DNA of 64,000 bases. It comes from Echinicola vietnamensis DSM 17526 (GTDB taxonomy: Bacteria > Bacteroidota > Bacteroidia > Cytophagales > Cyclobacteriaceae). Where the stretch lies: contig NC_019904.1 of NCBI RefSeq assembly GCF_000325705.1, forward strand, positions 2,296,001 to 2,360,000, given 5' to 3'. Of the stretch, positions 28,601-36,268 are shown in pieces (position 1 is the stretch's first letter; every line of letters begins with the position of its first letter). The translations under genes were made by a program, and so were the position numbers. The notes under the pieces were generated by a model, which did not search any database, was not told where the DNA came from, and saw only the letters and a list, made by a program, of their open reading frames with translations.

Positions 28601-29247
28601 AACCCAATCATAGAAATGACCAGAACATCATCTTCTTGGACTCCTGTTAAGGTAAAAGCTCCTTCTTTATCCGTAAAAGTACCTTTGTGAGTGCCTTTGA
28701 TTTGGATAGAAGCCCCAACAATAGGCAGTCCGTTTGATGTAAGTATTTTGCCTTTTATCTCCTTTTCCAATAGGGTATTGGATTCTTTTATTTGATCCGG
28801 GTCATATTGAAACAGTATTTCACTTCCCAGGGACTGGTAAGAAAAAGGTAGGCCTTTTAGGATATCATCCAATACCTTTCGCAATGGGATTCCTTCAGCT
28901 GTCAGGGATACGGTTGCTTTGGAGCGGGCTAACTTTCCGCTATAAACAAAGCTGATACCAGAGGCTTTAGAAATTTGGTCCAAAGCCGACTTTAAGGTTT
29001 GTTCCTTTAACTGGATCGTGACCTTCGATTCCAGCAAGGACTGCCCTTTGACTTCTTCGGCTATTAGAGCGGAAGAGGTATAACAAATCATCCCGATAAT
29101 AAAGACAGACCATTTCATAATAAGCATGACCTTCCGGCCAAAAGAGCTGGCCAGGAATTGTATTCGATGCAGATAGGAAAGCGTGCTTAGGGAATATAAT
29201 GACCCGCACCCACCCTTTTCTGCATGGAGAAGTAGAGTTTTTTTCAT
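25642..29247 (-). CDS. SusC/RagA-family TonB-dependent transporter with N-terminal STN signalling domain
   Basis: A 1201-residue TonB-dependent outer-membrane barrel. The first ATG gives an unusually long N-terminus; starts at residues 41 or 44 (MLIMKWSVFIIGMICY...) would give a standard signal peptide. Order: STN domain at ~75-125 (VTIQLKEQTLKSALDQISKA, SFVYSGKLARSK); carboxypeptidase-regulatory-like domain at ~165-240 (GLPIVGASIQIKGTHKGTF); plug at ~260-370 with the SusC signature VLKDAAAASIWGVRAGNGVI; barrel to the C-terminus. The STN domain is the part that, in Fec-type systems, contacts a FecR-like anti-sigma factor. A FecR and an ECF sigma factor lie upstream in the same orientation, so the transporter probably induces its own expression when substrate binds. 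It is co-directional with SusD. Confidence 0.92.
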   Translation of the reverse strand: MKKTLLLHAEKGGCGSLYSLSTLSYLHRIQFLASSFGRKVMLIMKWSVFIIGMICYTSSALIAEEVKGQSLLESKVTIQLKEQTLKSALDQISKASGISFVYSGKLARSKATVSLTAEGIPLRKVLDDILKGLPFSYQSLGSEILFQYDPDQIKESNTLLEKEIKGKILTSNGLPIVGASIQIKGTHKGTFTDKEGAFTLTGVQEDDVLVISMIGFERKEIESSDVGGESLSISLKESIGEMEAFTVSTGYESIPEERATGSFEHVDNQLLNRQVSTDVIGRLKAIAPSILFDERDGETRLTIRGRSTIFGDDSPLIILDNFPYEGDLDNINPNDIESISVLKDAAAASIWGVRAGNGVIVITTKQGKNNLPPSLEFNSNLTIGEKPDLFYRPQMSSSDFIDVETFLFEKGYYDADLTNSETYPMITPVVEILEKGRQGEISPEEAVRSIDNLRDVDIRNDYLKHFYRPSTKQQYALNLKGGNENYRYFFSAGYDKNLLEEKGNDYERISLRSSQTFTPFKDFDITGSITYTRSMRNDNNTLNDARQNIEYPYAKLADSEGLPLSVLRDYRSSFIKNSLQEGFLNWSYYPLDEINLTSKKSSLENIRASTSVAWKITKHFKIKGQYLFENQGVVNETLRGQDSYYVRNLVNNFSEPTGDGVNRNLPLGDILYFSQNSILSHNGRFQGEYNYFEGDHFITALAGVEARQVDGAGYGNVYYGYDRQLGTSANIDHVGYYRLYPSGNYTNISDETTIQGTSDRFRSYFSNIAYTYKDRYTFSASGRIDQSNLFGVNSNQRSVPLWSVGSKWDVNKEGFYNLDWLSQLTLRATYGYSGNIDNSVTAYTTANFTTATYTFRQSAFIVNPPNPNLRWEKSGMLNLGLDFKALEGRIWGSFEYFKRNATDIIGQAPLNPTVGLLSYRGNVADMSGKGWDLVLNSTNINSRINWQTQFQLSHATDKVTNYEVKATTISNLFTDASISRAPVYVQPIEGRPLFGIYSYPWAGLNPETGAPQGYLNGKVSTDYSSIFLLENTPIEDLVYHGPAMPTLFGALRNTFEYRGWAFSFNIACRFGYYFRRSSINYSSLFQNRTGHKDYATRWKEPGDEMHTNVPSLIYPASTNRDLFYGRSEVLVEKGDHIRLQDINLSYHFKELPSRWKIQGAKIYIYANNLGLLWTANEHGIDPDFPQIPLPRTISFGINASF

Positions 29248-29571
29248 AATTTTATCCTGTTAAGTGTTAGGGCTTAAAGCAATGTTTTCCAGACGCTCGC
29301 TTTTAGGCCCGCATTTGATTAAATACTCTCACTTTTGCTTACCGGCCAAGGTTTTCAAAAGCGGGAGTTTTTTCTATAAAATGGCCCCGCCCGCCAACTG
29401 CCTGAAATAGATTGTTTGATTTGGATTTAGGTGAAACATAGATTTAGTGGCAGGCAGGAGCCAATTACTTTGAGAGAATCCAACCACAGCAAAGCCATGG
29501 CCTTTTCTTGATTATATAGATCTGCGGTTTGTTAAACCGATATGAAGAAAGTTACCGTTAACCTCCTTAGT
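29248..29571. other. Intergenic region between fecR-like and susC-like genes
   Basis: 324 bp without a convincing gene. It must hold the sigma-dependent promoter of the susC-susD operon, but I could not assign -10/-35 elements. No strong hairpin was noticed. Confidence 0.5.
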
Positions 29572-30612
29572 CTATTTGGGTTTTATTCGATATGTATTTT
29601 CACTCATTTTAAACCACCCGGCATTCATGACCAGACCTATTTTTTCCAGCATGACAACAAGTTCATCTTCAGTACTCATGGTACCATAAAACTCCCGGTT
29701 GGTCAGGCTTGAGTCCAACTGAATTTTTACACCATACTGAAGCGCCATATCCCGAACCACTTCATCCAGACTGGTCGCCTCATATCGGAAGATACCGTTG
29801 CGCCGGGAGAGGTACTTACGGGCATTCGTAACCACTTCTTTTCGAATAGACCGGTTTTCTTTTTCGAAAACGGCTTGTTCATTCGGATGAAGGATGGTAG
29901 GCGATTTATTCTTTTCTCCAGCAACTTTTAACGATACAACCCCTTCCAGAAGGGTGACCCTTACCTCTTTATCTCCTTCATAAGCAGTCAGGTTAAAGGA
30001 TGTACCGAGGACTTTGGTTTCAAGCAGTTCCGAATGGATAATAAAGGGATGCTGTTTATCGGATTGCACCTCGAAAAAGGCTTCTCCTTTTAAATTTACC
30101 TCCCTTACCGGGCCTCTGAACTCCTCAGGATATTCCAAAATACTTCTTGGGCTGAGCCAGACCTGGGTACCATCTGGTAATGTTATAGTCTTTCGCTCCA
30201 TTTTATGTGTCAGCATCGTTTCCATTTTAACCGGTGCCAGGATACTTAGAAGTTCAAAGCGGAAGAAATACCCGATGCCCAGCAATATTACTAGGGAAGC
30301 AGCGATGGATAGTATCATTTTTCTCAAAACCCTGGTTTGAGATTCAGGAGTTTGTTCCCTTGTAAATGATGGGCGGTTAATCCGGTTATGCACACGCTCC
30401 AGGGCCTGGGAAGTATTGTACCCGTTTATTTGATCCAGCCATTGGTCCCGTTGCGTTGAATCTTGTAACTGCTCAAATAATTGCTTATTCTTCGGGGATT
30501 GATTTATCCAATTACTGAGTTCTACTTGCTCGGATAACTCAAGTCTTTGGTTCCCCGCTTGTTTTTTAAGCAGGTAGATTACCCTTGCGATATGGGCAGG
30601 ATCGTTTTCCAT
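29572..30612 (-). CDS. FecR-family anti-sigma factor / signal transducer
   Basis: A 346-residue single-pass inner-membrane protein. Residues 1-85 are the cytoplasmic sigma-binding part, with the typical SNWINQSPKNKQLFEQ segment. One transmembrane helix follows at ~92-112 (MILSIAASLVILLGIGYFF). The FecR domain at ~130-230 carries KTITLPDGTQVWLSPRS, VREVNLKGEAFFEVQ and TKVLGTSFNLTAY. The C-terminal ~70 residues are a DUF4974-like domain (FRYEATSLDEVVRDMALQYGV). It receives the signal from the STN domain of the cognate SusC in the periplasm and controls release of the ECF sigma factor encoded ~90 bp upstream. Gene order sigma-fecR-susC-susD is the standard Bacteroidota arrangement. Confidence 0.93.
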   Translation of the reverse strand: MENDPAHIARVIYLLKKQAGNQRLELSEQVELSNWINQSPKNKQLFEQLQDSTQRDQWLDQINGYNTSQALERVHNRINRPSFTREQTPESQTRVLRKMILSIAASLVILLGIGYFFRFELLSILAPVKMETMLTHKMERKTITLPDGTQVWLSPRSILEYPEEFRGPVREVNLKGEAFFEVQSDKQHPFIIHSELLETKVLGTSFNLTAYEGDKEVRVTLLEGVVSLKVAGEKNKSPTILHPNEQAVFEKENRSIRKEVVTNARKYLSRRNGIFRYEATSLDEVVRDMALQYGVKIQLDSSLTNREFYGTMSTEDELVVMLEKIGLVMNAGWFKMSENTYRIKPK

Positions 30613-30702
30613 ATTCTTCCGTTGCGCGATTTTTCCTTGCTTTTACTACTATCACGACGCGGAAAAGGAATAGTACCTATTGGGGATAAAAAAAATTAGA
30701 AA

Positions 30703-31302
30703 TTATTCGAAGGTGTGCACCAATAAGTGGGCATAAGGGTAAATCATCAGGATCATTAACTGATCAGGGGTGATCTTACGGCGCAGCATGGCCAGTCCCC
30801 TAAGCTTATGATTTTTGACGGTTTGAACAGATAGGGACATTTCCTCCGCAATTTCCGATACAGAAAGTCCTTCTATATATGATTTACGAATGACTGTACT
30901 GCATTGGGTAGGGAGGGATTCAATAGCCTGATGGATCTCACGGACTACTTCGGCGCGGATCATGTTGGTTACATGGCTCTGGGTAAAATCCTCTCTACTA
31001 TCTAAAAAATGACCATTTCGCTCCGCTTTATGTGTTGCAGTTTTAATAAAGTCCAGGCAGGCATTTTTTGTGGATTTGTATAGAAATGATCGAAGATGAT
31101 CTTTGGAAGAAAACTCCATCTTCTTTTGCCATAGCTTTACAAAAAGGCTTTCCACTACATCCTCTGCATCGCTCTTGCTTTGTAATATCTTTTGAGCATA
31201 AAAGCATAAACCGGGGTAGAATTCTTGAAAAATCCTGTCAAACGATTTTCGATGCGTCAGGGAATATTTTGGGGCATTATGGTTAGTTCTATCCAGGGGC
31301 AT
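30703..31302 (-). CDS. ECF RNA polymerase sigma-70 factor (FecI-like)
   Basis: A 199-residue sigma factor. The ATG at 31302 is preferred to a TTG at 31338, which would only add a basic leader. Region 2 is visible as FDRIFQEFYPGLCFYAQKIL, DAEDVVESLFVKLWQK and LRSFLYKSTKNACLDF. Region 4 is ESLPTQCSTVIRKSYIEGLS followed by the helix-turn-helix SVSEIAEEMSLSVQTVKNHK. The C-terminus is unusually hydrophobic (QLMILMIYPYAHLLV), as in many Bacteroidota FecI-like factors. It is the likely activator of the susC-susD operon and is held inactive by the FecR-like protein next to it. Confidence 0.92.
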   Translation of the reverse strand: MPLDRTNHNAPKYSLTHRKSFDRIFQEFYPGLCFYAQKILQSKSDAEDVVESLFVKLWQKKMEFSSKDHLRSFLYKSTKNACLDFIKTATHKAERNGHFLDSREDFTQSHVTNMIRAEVVREIHQAIESLPTQCSTVIRKSYIEGLSVSEIAEEMSLSVQTVKNHKLRGLAMLRRKITPDQLMILMIYPYAHLLVHTFE

Positions 31303-31381
31303 AAATGATAAGCAACTTTTCTTCTTTATGAAAAGCAAGTGTAAAGAGTTAGGTGATTGAAAGTAAACATATTACAACTTA

Positions 31382-31403
31382 TGATATTATATTTATAATA
31401 TCA
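31382..31403. repeat. AT-rich palindrome between the mobilisation operon and the sigma factor gene
   Basis: TGATATTATA at 31382-31391 is repeated inverted at 31394-31403 with two central bases. It lies ~45 bp after the last mobilisation-operon stop (31447) and ~80 bp before the sigma-factor start, so it could be a weak terminator for the former or an operator of the latter. Confidence 0.4.
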
Positions 31404-31446
31404 AGAAGCAGTAAATCAGATCCTTTTTTCACTTCCCGTGAATATC

Positions 31447-31845
31447 TCACAATTTATCTTCATTTGTTACTTCAAAATAGGGCGGGTCGTCACTGGCAGG
31501 AAATCGCCCGCTCACACGGGAATCCCGTGAACTATTGCCCCAGTTTATCAATTGGTTGGCCTTAAACTCATATTCTTCATTGAGTTCAGGCTCATATTCC
31601 AGGGAAAGTCGGGCATAGGCCAGGCTGAGTTCTTTCTGATCCAACTGGGCATAAACGTAGGACATCCAAAACACTATTTTGGAATGTTGTTTAAGGCTAT
31701 CGGCTGATTTTAATAGCTGTAGGGCAGACTGATAGTTTTCATTCTTGATTTCCCGTAAGGCCTTATTAAATTCCTTTTTGTAATCCGTTGAATGTCCCTG
31801 AAAGGAAAGTACACTTGTTAAAAGCAAAATCATTAAATATTTCAT
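31447..31845 (-). CDS. Small periplasmic TPR-like protein at the end of the mobilisation operon
   Basis: A 132-residue protein with a signal peptide (MKYLMILLLTSVLSFQGHS). It has two to three helical hairpins resembling tetratricopeptide repeats (FNKALREIKNENYQSALQLL, KIVFWMSYVYAQL, LSLAYARLSLEYEPE). The C-terminal ~30 residues are polar and unstructured-looking. It overlaps the upstream membrane-protein gene by 4 bp, so it is translationally coupled and belongs to the mob operon. A role in the transfer apparatus is possible, but no specific function is known to me. Confidence 0.6.
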   Translation of the reverse strand: MKYLMILLLTSVLSFQGHSTDYKKEFNKALREIKNENYQSALQLLKSADSLKQHSKIVFWMSYVYAQLDQKELSLAYARLSLEYEPELNEEYEFKANQLINWGNSSRDSRVSGRFPASDDPPYFEVTNEDKL

Positions 31846-32174
31846 ATACTATCATTTAGTAGATTGTTGATATTCGGGATTTCCGTTTGACCGGATTGGG
31901 TATTTTCTTCCAATACCACTTCCCTTTTTACACCCATACCATAGCCAATCAATATAATCCCCAATAGCACAAACAATAAACCAGGTGAAATACTTTCCAA
32001 TTTGGACTTTAACCCCGCCAGGGAACCGGAAAACTTAAACTCTCCTTTTGCCCCTTGCAGTATGAGCTTATAGCCCAATCGAATGGTCAAAAAACCGAGG
32101 ACAAAACAGGTGATCCTCAATAAAAAATGGAGGATCAAACTGGTCATTGCTAATTTCTCATAATCAATCGCCAT
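31842..32174 (-). CDS. Small inner-membrane protein of the mobilisation operon
   Basis: A 110-residue protein starting with ATG at 32174; an upstream GTG at 32210 would add 12 polar residues. It has two transmembrane segments (~12-35, LILHFLLRITCFVLGFLTIRLG; ~70-88, LLFVLLGIILIGYGMGV) separated by a lysine-rich loop, plus a hydrophilic C-terminal tail. No family is recognised. It follows the TraG/VirD4-like gene by about 60 bp and overlaps the next gene, so it probably works with the coupling protein. That role is inferred from context. Confidence 0.55.
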   Translation of the reverse strand: MAIDYEKLAMTSLILHFLLRITCFVLGFLTIRLGYKLILQGAKGEFKFSGSLAGLKSKLESISPGLLFVLLGIILIGYGMGVKREVVLEENTQSGQTEIPNINNLLNDSI

Positions 32175-32233
32175 AGGATAGTATTTATTTTGCTGCCCCG
32201 GCCCGTCCACTTATTGAAAAAATAAGAAGGATA

Positions 32234-34222
32234 TTAACCCTCGTCTTGATCAAACAATAAATGATTCAGTTTAGGAGTATTGTAAATGCGATCCAATTCT
32301 GTTTCCAGAATTTCTGCAATGTCTAATTTAATATTTTTATAGTTATCCTCCACTAGCTGAATAGAAATTTCCCGCACAGCTGGAATTGGTCTATATTCTT
32401 TGGATTCTTTTTCCAGGGCACTGTGATCATTGATGATCTCATTGTGAAAAGCCTTCAGTTCTATCCTTATATCAGGGGTATCGGCAACCATTCCGACGAA
32501 TTCCCCGGAGGAAAGGGATGAGATCGTGGAGGGAGGCACTGCCTGATCCAATTGTTTTGATTTATTGATGGAAGTATCGTTACGGTTAATGGTAACACTT
32601 TTTCGATCTTGCATGATTTTGCCAAATCTCTCCGAAAGTTGTTTGGCTGTATCTCCCAAAACCTGCCCACTGATAAAATTCCCCACAGTATTCATGATTA
32701 CCTCTGCTTGTTCCCGTCCATAGTCCTTTCTTAGCTGGCTATAATCCTGGACTCCCAGACAGGTGGCTACCTTATTGCTTCTAGCAGTTGCTATGAGATT
32801 GTCCATCCCATTGAAATAGATAGTGGGAAACTCATCGAATACCAGACTCGATTTTAATTTATTTTTTTGATTGACCAGTTTGGTGATCCTTGATATATAC
32901 AGGGAAAGGACCGCGCCGTAAACTTGTTGTTTTTGCGGGTTGTTTCCCATACAAACGATCTTGGGTTCTTCGGGATTGTTGATGTCTAGGGTAAAATCGC
33001 TTGCTGACAATACATAGTAAAGTTGGGGCGAGGATAAACGGGCCATGGTAATTTTGGCACTGGCAATCTGGCCTTCCAATTGGTCGGTGGCTCCTTTTTG
33101 ATATGCCGAAACAAAAGGGTTGATTAGCACCTCGATCTCAGGTTCTGTCCTGAGTACTGGAAAAAGTTGGTCGTATTCCACTTGCATCAATTCAATGACA
33201 TGCGGAAGAGTACAGTATTTCCCGTGCCTGTGTTTTTTTAAAAACCAGATTACCGCGGTTAAAAAGTTGATCGGGGATTCTACGAAGAAGTCCCCTTGCT
33301 TTTTTATCCAGTCACGGTTCAGTCCCATCATTATAGTACGGGCCGCCTCACTGGCATCGGTAATATCTGTCATGGTCTCCGGTTCTAAAGGGTTGCAGCG
33401 ATGGGTGTGTGAAAGCTTATCAAAATTGATGGTATAAAACGATGGTTTGACTTTATAGGCATGAAGGTTTTTTTGCAGGGAATTGTAGGCAATGATAGAA
33501 AGGTCATCGTATTTGAAATCATAGACAAACATGGAAAACCCTTTGGCAATATGTTGGGTGATCACATGACGGATGACAAAGTAGCTTTTCCCGGAACCCG
33601 GGGTTCCAGCCACTAGCAGCGCCCGGAAAGGATTGATGATATTAATCCAGGACTTCCTGACTTTTCCTTTAAGGTTATACCGTGCGGGAAGGTTTACGGA
33701 ATACTCATTTTCCAAATACCGCTCTTCCTGGGGAAAGGTCTCATTGAGGTGGTTAAACACATCCCTGGCCATCTTTTCTTTTAGCAACCTGCTCAGTAAT
33801 GCGCCCCCGGATAGCACCATTAGAAATCCAGTGGAGGTGATTCCCATATAGAGCACAGCAATTTGTGTTTCTTCAAGATTGAGATACAATACACCACTAC
33901 TTGCCCAATAAATCATCAGTCCGATGGCCAATGGCCATAAGGCCTGGGATAACTTGAGACTTTCATTTTTCTTTCCTTTTGAGCCGATCAACGAAATCAA
34001 AAGCAACCCCAGGGCAAAACCTTTGGATATATTAATATGATCAAAGAGGCCGGTCTTCCCAATATTGGTGATCAACCGTAAAATTATTTCATGGGTAAGT
34101 CCCCAGTCCCCAAATGTGGTATAACAATAATAGTAGAAATGAAGGCATAGCAACCCAATACTGAGTTTACGGGTAAGATCAATGATCTTTCTCAGGCCTT
34201 CGGTATTTTCACCGGTCTGCAT
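32234..34222 (-). CDS. mobC: TraG/VirD4-like coupling protein (Bacteroidota MobC type)
   Basis: A 662-residue type IV coupling ATPase that links the relaxosome to a conjugation channel in the inner membrane. The N-terminal ~150 residues carry several membrane helices and an aromatic HFYYYCY segment near residue 30, as in YWFCY-type TraG proteins of this phylum. Walker A is AGTPGSGKSYF near residue 205. The SLVFDEFPTIYF segment near 450 is the Walker B-like region, followed by ATARSNKVATCLGVQDYSQL. The C-terminus ends in an acidic tail. It starts 3 bp after the relaxase gene. The symbol follows the Bacteroides mobA-mobB-mobC naming and is assigned by architecture. Confidence 0.85.
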   Translation of the reverse strand: MQTGENTEGLRKIIDLTRKLSIGLLCLHFYYYCYTTFGDWGLTHEIILRLITNIGKTGLFDHINISKGFALGLLLISLIGSKGKKNESLKLSQALWPLAIGLMIYWASSGVLYLNLEETQIAVLYMGITSTGFLMVLSGGALLSRLLKEKMARDVFNHLNETFPQEERYLENEYSVNLPARYNLKGKVRKSWINIINPFRALLVAGTPGSGKSYFVIRHVITQHIAKGFSMFVYDFKYDDLSIIAYNSLQKNLHAYKVKPSFYTINFDKLSHTHRCNPLEPETMTDITDASEAARTIMMGLNRDWIKKQGDFFVESPINFLTAVIWFLKKHRHGKYCTLPHVIELMQVEYDQLFPVLRTEPEIEVLINPFVSAYQKGATDQLEGQIASAKITMARLSSPQLYYVLSASDFTLDINNPEEPKIVCMGNNPQKQQVYGAVLSLYISRITKLVNQKNKLKSSLVFDEFPTIYFNGMDNLIATARSNKVATCLGVQDYSQLRKDYGREQAEVIMNTVGNFISGQVLGDTAKQLSERFGKIMQDRKSVTINRNDTSINKSKQLDQAVPPSTISSLSSGEFVGMVADTPDIRIELKAFHNEIINDHSALEKESKEYRPIPAVREISIQLVEDNYKNIKLDIAEILETELDRIYNTPKLNHLLFDQDEG

Positions 34223-34225
34223 GTT

Positions 34226-35422
34226 TTACAAATTTTTCTTTCTGCGTTTTTTCTTTCTTTTCTTTTGGCTCAATTCGTACGGTGTAGGCTCATATCCCGA
34301 AGTTTGTGGGTTTGTTGGAAAAGAAAAACTTTGGTTCTCCCCGGTCTGCTGCTTGTGAGTCTGAGGTTCATCCGTATGTTTAACCATCATGGCCTTTTGA
34401 ATACCATTGGCCGAAAATTCTTTACCCAGGCTGCTTCCATTAAAGACACAACGATGAATATGGTCGGTAAAGGTGATTCCATATACCTTCCCTTCTTCAT
34501 TTTTGCGAACAGTAAGGTGGACTCCTTTTTTTCGAAGTTTTACCTGCAAATCTTCCAGGGAAGAAGATCTGGTCAAAGCATCGTTAACTGTCGATCGCAG
34601 TTGGTTGCGGTAGTTTTTTCTGGCTGTCCGGTTTAGTTCGAACTTCATTTCCAATTTCTTATAGGTAGGTTTGGAATAAATGGAGCTGGCTTTGATGGGA
34701 ACTCCTCTTCGGTTCCCGTTAGCATCTGAAATGGAATAGATCAATCCTTTCTTTTGGTACATTTTGCTGTCTTCTTCTCCCCGGTAGGCAGTAACATTGA
34801 ATTGTCGCAATATGGCATTCAACTCTGCAAGGGATGTGAACTTATAGTGGCGAACCACTTCTCCCACAATATTCGATATCGCCGCCTTTGTCTCTGTTTT
34901 GCCGTATTCAGCTTTATCCAGGGACTGTAGCAGGTTGACATGCTTGCGCTGTTGTTCTTCAGCTTTGACCAGCCCATACCTTTGTTCAATATCTTTTCTG
35001 GTCTTCTCGGATTGGACACGTCCCAGATTGTGCGTTTCAATTCTTTGCCCGTCCTCCCTGATATTGGTAGTCACCACATGAATATGGGGATGGGCTGCGT
35101 CGAAATGCCGGTATACCAGGTAGGGCTGCTCTCCAAACCCTATACCTCTCATGTAGTCCTCTGTGATCTTCCAAAGTAGGGGTTCATCCACTTTGTCCCT
35201 GGGAGAGAAGTTCAGGGAGATATGAAGGGCATTCGTTTTGGCTCTGGTATTTGTCTCTATGATTTTCTGAAACCTGGCCAGCTTTTTTTGGAAGTCAAGC
35301 TCTTCATCCTGTCTAAGGTATCCACAGGCTCCAAGGAATTTGGCCTGCCTCTTTTCCACCTTGTTTTCATTGTAATGAAGCACGCCCCTAATCGTCTTCC
35401 CAGAAGTGATCCTGGCAACCAT
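34226..35422 (-). CDS. mobB: Relaxase / mobilisation nuclease (MobB type)
   Basis: A 398-residue relaxase that would nick one strand at oriT and remain covalently bound. The N-terminal ~180 residues carry the relaxase fold: MVARITSGKTIRGVLHYNE at the start, NALHISLNFSPRDK near 65, and the metal-binding histidine triad region FDAAHPHIHVVTTN near 108-115. The likely catalytic tyrosine is among those near the N-terminus (HYNENK). The C-terminus is strongly basic (KKRKKKRRKKNL), consistent with DNA binding. It lies one base after the accessory-protein gene and 3 bp before the coupling-protein gene. A GC-rich hairpin region ~430 bp upstream is the probable oriT. Confidence 0.88.
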   Translation of the reverse strand: MVARITSGKTIRGVLHYNENKVEKRQAKFLGACGYLRQDEELDFQKKLARFQKIIETNTRAKTNALHISLNFSPRDKVDEPLLWKITEDYMRGIGFGEQPYLVYRHFDAAHPHIHVVTTNIREDGQRIETHNLGRVQSEKTRKDIEQRYGLVKAEEQQRKHVNLLQSLDKAEYGKTETKAAISNIVGEVVRHYKFTSLAELNAILRQFNVTAYRGEEDSKMYQKKGLIYSISDANGNRRGVPIKASSIYSKPTYKKLEMKFELNRTARKNYRNQLRSTVNDALTRSSSLEDLQVKLRKKGVHLTVRKNEEGKVYGITFTDHIHRCVFNGSSLGKEFSANGIQKAMMVKHTDEPQTHKQQTGENQSFSFPTNPQTSGYEPTPYELSQKKRKKKRRKKNL

Positions 35423-35423
35423 A

Positions 35424-35810
35424 TTATAGCCTCGATAGTTGAGAGATCATCACCATCAGTTGCTCCGTTTTCTGGCCGACCTTTTTATACAAAGGCAATA
35501 TCTTCCGGGCAAAATACCTTTTCTCTGCCGGGTCGGGATGACCATTGAAATAATGCGTAACCTGATTGATGTTAACCCCTATGGAGCGGAGTTCGCCCTT
35601 TACCTTTACAATCTCGGATTTAAGCTCATCCAAGGAAGCATTTCGTTTTTTTATGGTCAGCTTCTTTTTGAAAAGCATAGTCCTGATCAGTTCACTGAGG
35701 TTTCGGCAATGAGCCGATTGGGTTAGGAGTTTTTTCAGTTGCTGGACTTCTTTTGGCGATAATCTTACTGTCAGCCAATAGGGATTTTGAGATACCTGGT
35801 CTTTTTCCAT
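35424..35810 (-). CDS. mobA: Mobilisation accessory protein, relaxosome component (MobA/MobC-like)
   Basis: A 128-residue protein. Residues ~10-50 look like a ribbon-helix-helix DNA-binding region (YWLTVRLSPKEVQQLKKLL, then NLSELIRTMLFKK). A bacterial mobilisation-protein segment follows (LRSIGVNINQVTHYFNGH), the usual conserved N-Q-x-A/T-h motif of relaxosome accessory proteins. It would bind near oriT and help the relaxase melt the nick region. It is the first gene of the mob operon, directly downstream of the oriT-like hairpins. The symbol is by analogy with the Bacteroides mobABC order. Confidence 0.82.
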   Translation of the reverse strand: MEKDQVSQNPYWLTVRLSPKEVQQLKKLLTQSAHCRNLSELIRTMLFKKKLTIKKRNASLDELKSEIVKVKGELRSIGVNINQVTHYFNGHPDPAEKRYFARKILPLYKKVGQKTEQLMVMISQLSRL

Positions 35811-35849
35811 ACATCCGGGGATTTAAAATTCGACTTCGGAGAATTTTAT

Positions 35850-35911
35850 CCCTTTCGCCACTCCGGCAGCGAAAGGGCAAGATGGGATTGTGCCACAATC
35901 CTACATCTTGC
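35850..35911. other. Probable origin of transfer (oriT): two strong inverted repeats
   Basis: CCCTTTCGC at 35850-35858 pairs with 35869-35877. Immediately after, GCAAGATG (35877-35884) plus GGATTGTG (35885-35892) pair with CACAATCC (35894-35901) and CATCTTGC (35904-35911). This makes a nearly perfect 16-bp stem with one central base and a 2-nt bulge. The region lies 40 bp upstream of the first mobilisation gene, the normal position of oriT. No nick site was assigned. Confidence 0.65.
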
Positions 35912-35995
35912 TCATTGCCAAAACGCAATGCCATCCTTTGGAAAAGCGGGCGCTTCGCCTTTCTAAAAGGAGAGAATAATATTGGAAGGCGAAGG

Positions 35996-36223
35996 CTAAT
36001 TTTCCAGGTTCCAAACCCATTCATCTGCGGCCATCACCCAATCTCTTATCGGTGTACCGGTTTCGTTTTTCCAGTCCATCCCCTGATAATAAAAATAGAA
36101 TACCTCGGCTTCGGCCTCCGGAATATGCAGGTAATTAAAATAGGATTTTACTTCTTCCAGTTTTGGCGGTACTTGCCTTGAAAAGGATAAATTGTGAGCA
36201 TCTTGTGTCATGTCGGATTTCAT
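35996..36223 (-). CDS. Small hypothetical protein next to the mobilisation genes
   Basis: About 75 residues from the ATG at 36223; a GTG at 36268 and an ATG at 36211 are alternatives. It contains PPKLEEVKSYFNYLHIPEAE, then FYFYYQGMDWKNETGTPIRDW and AADEWVWN. This pattern (helical start, F-Y-x-Y-Y-x-x-x-x-W, then DW..A...W) resembles a small domain at the C-terminus of replication or regulatory proteins in mobile elements. It may be a stand-alone or truncated version of that domain. It lies upstream of the oriT-like region on the same strand. Function unknown. Confidence 0.5.
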   Translation of the reverse strand: MKSDMTQDAHNLSFSRQVPPKLEEVKSYFNYLHIPEAEAEVFYFYYQGMDWKNETGTPIRDWVMAADEWVWNLEN

Positions 36224-36268
36224 TTTGATGATGCTCAAAATTGTGTAACCGTTCGTTGGAATGGTCAC

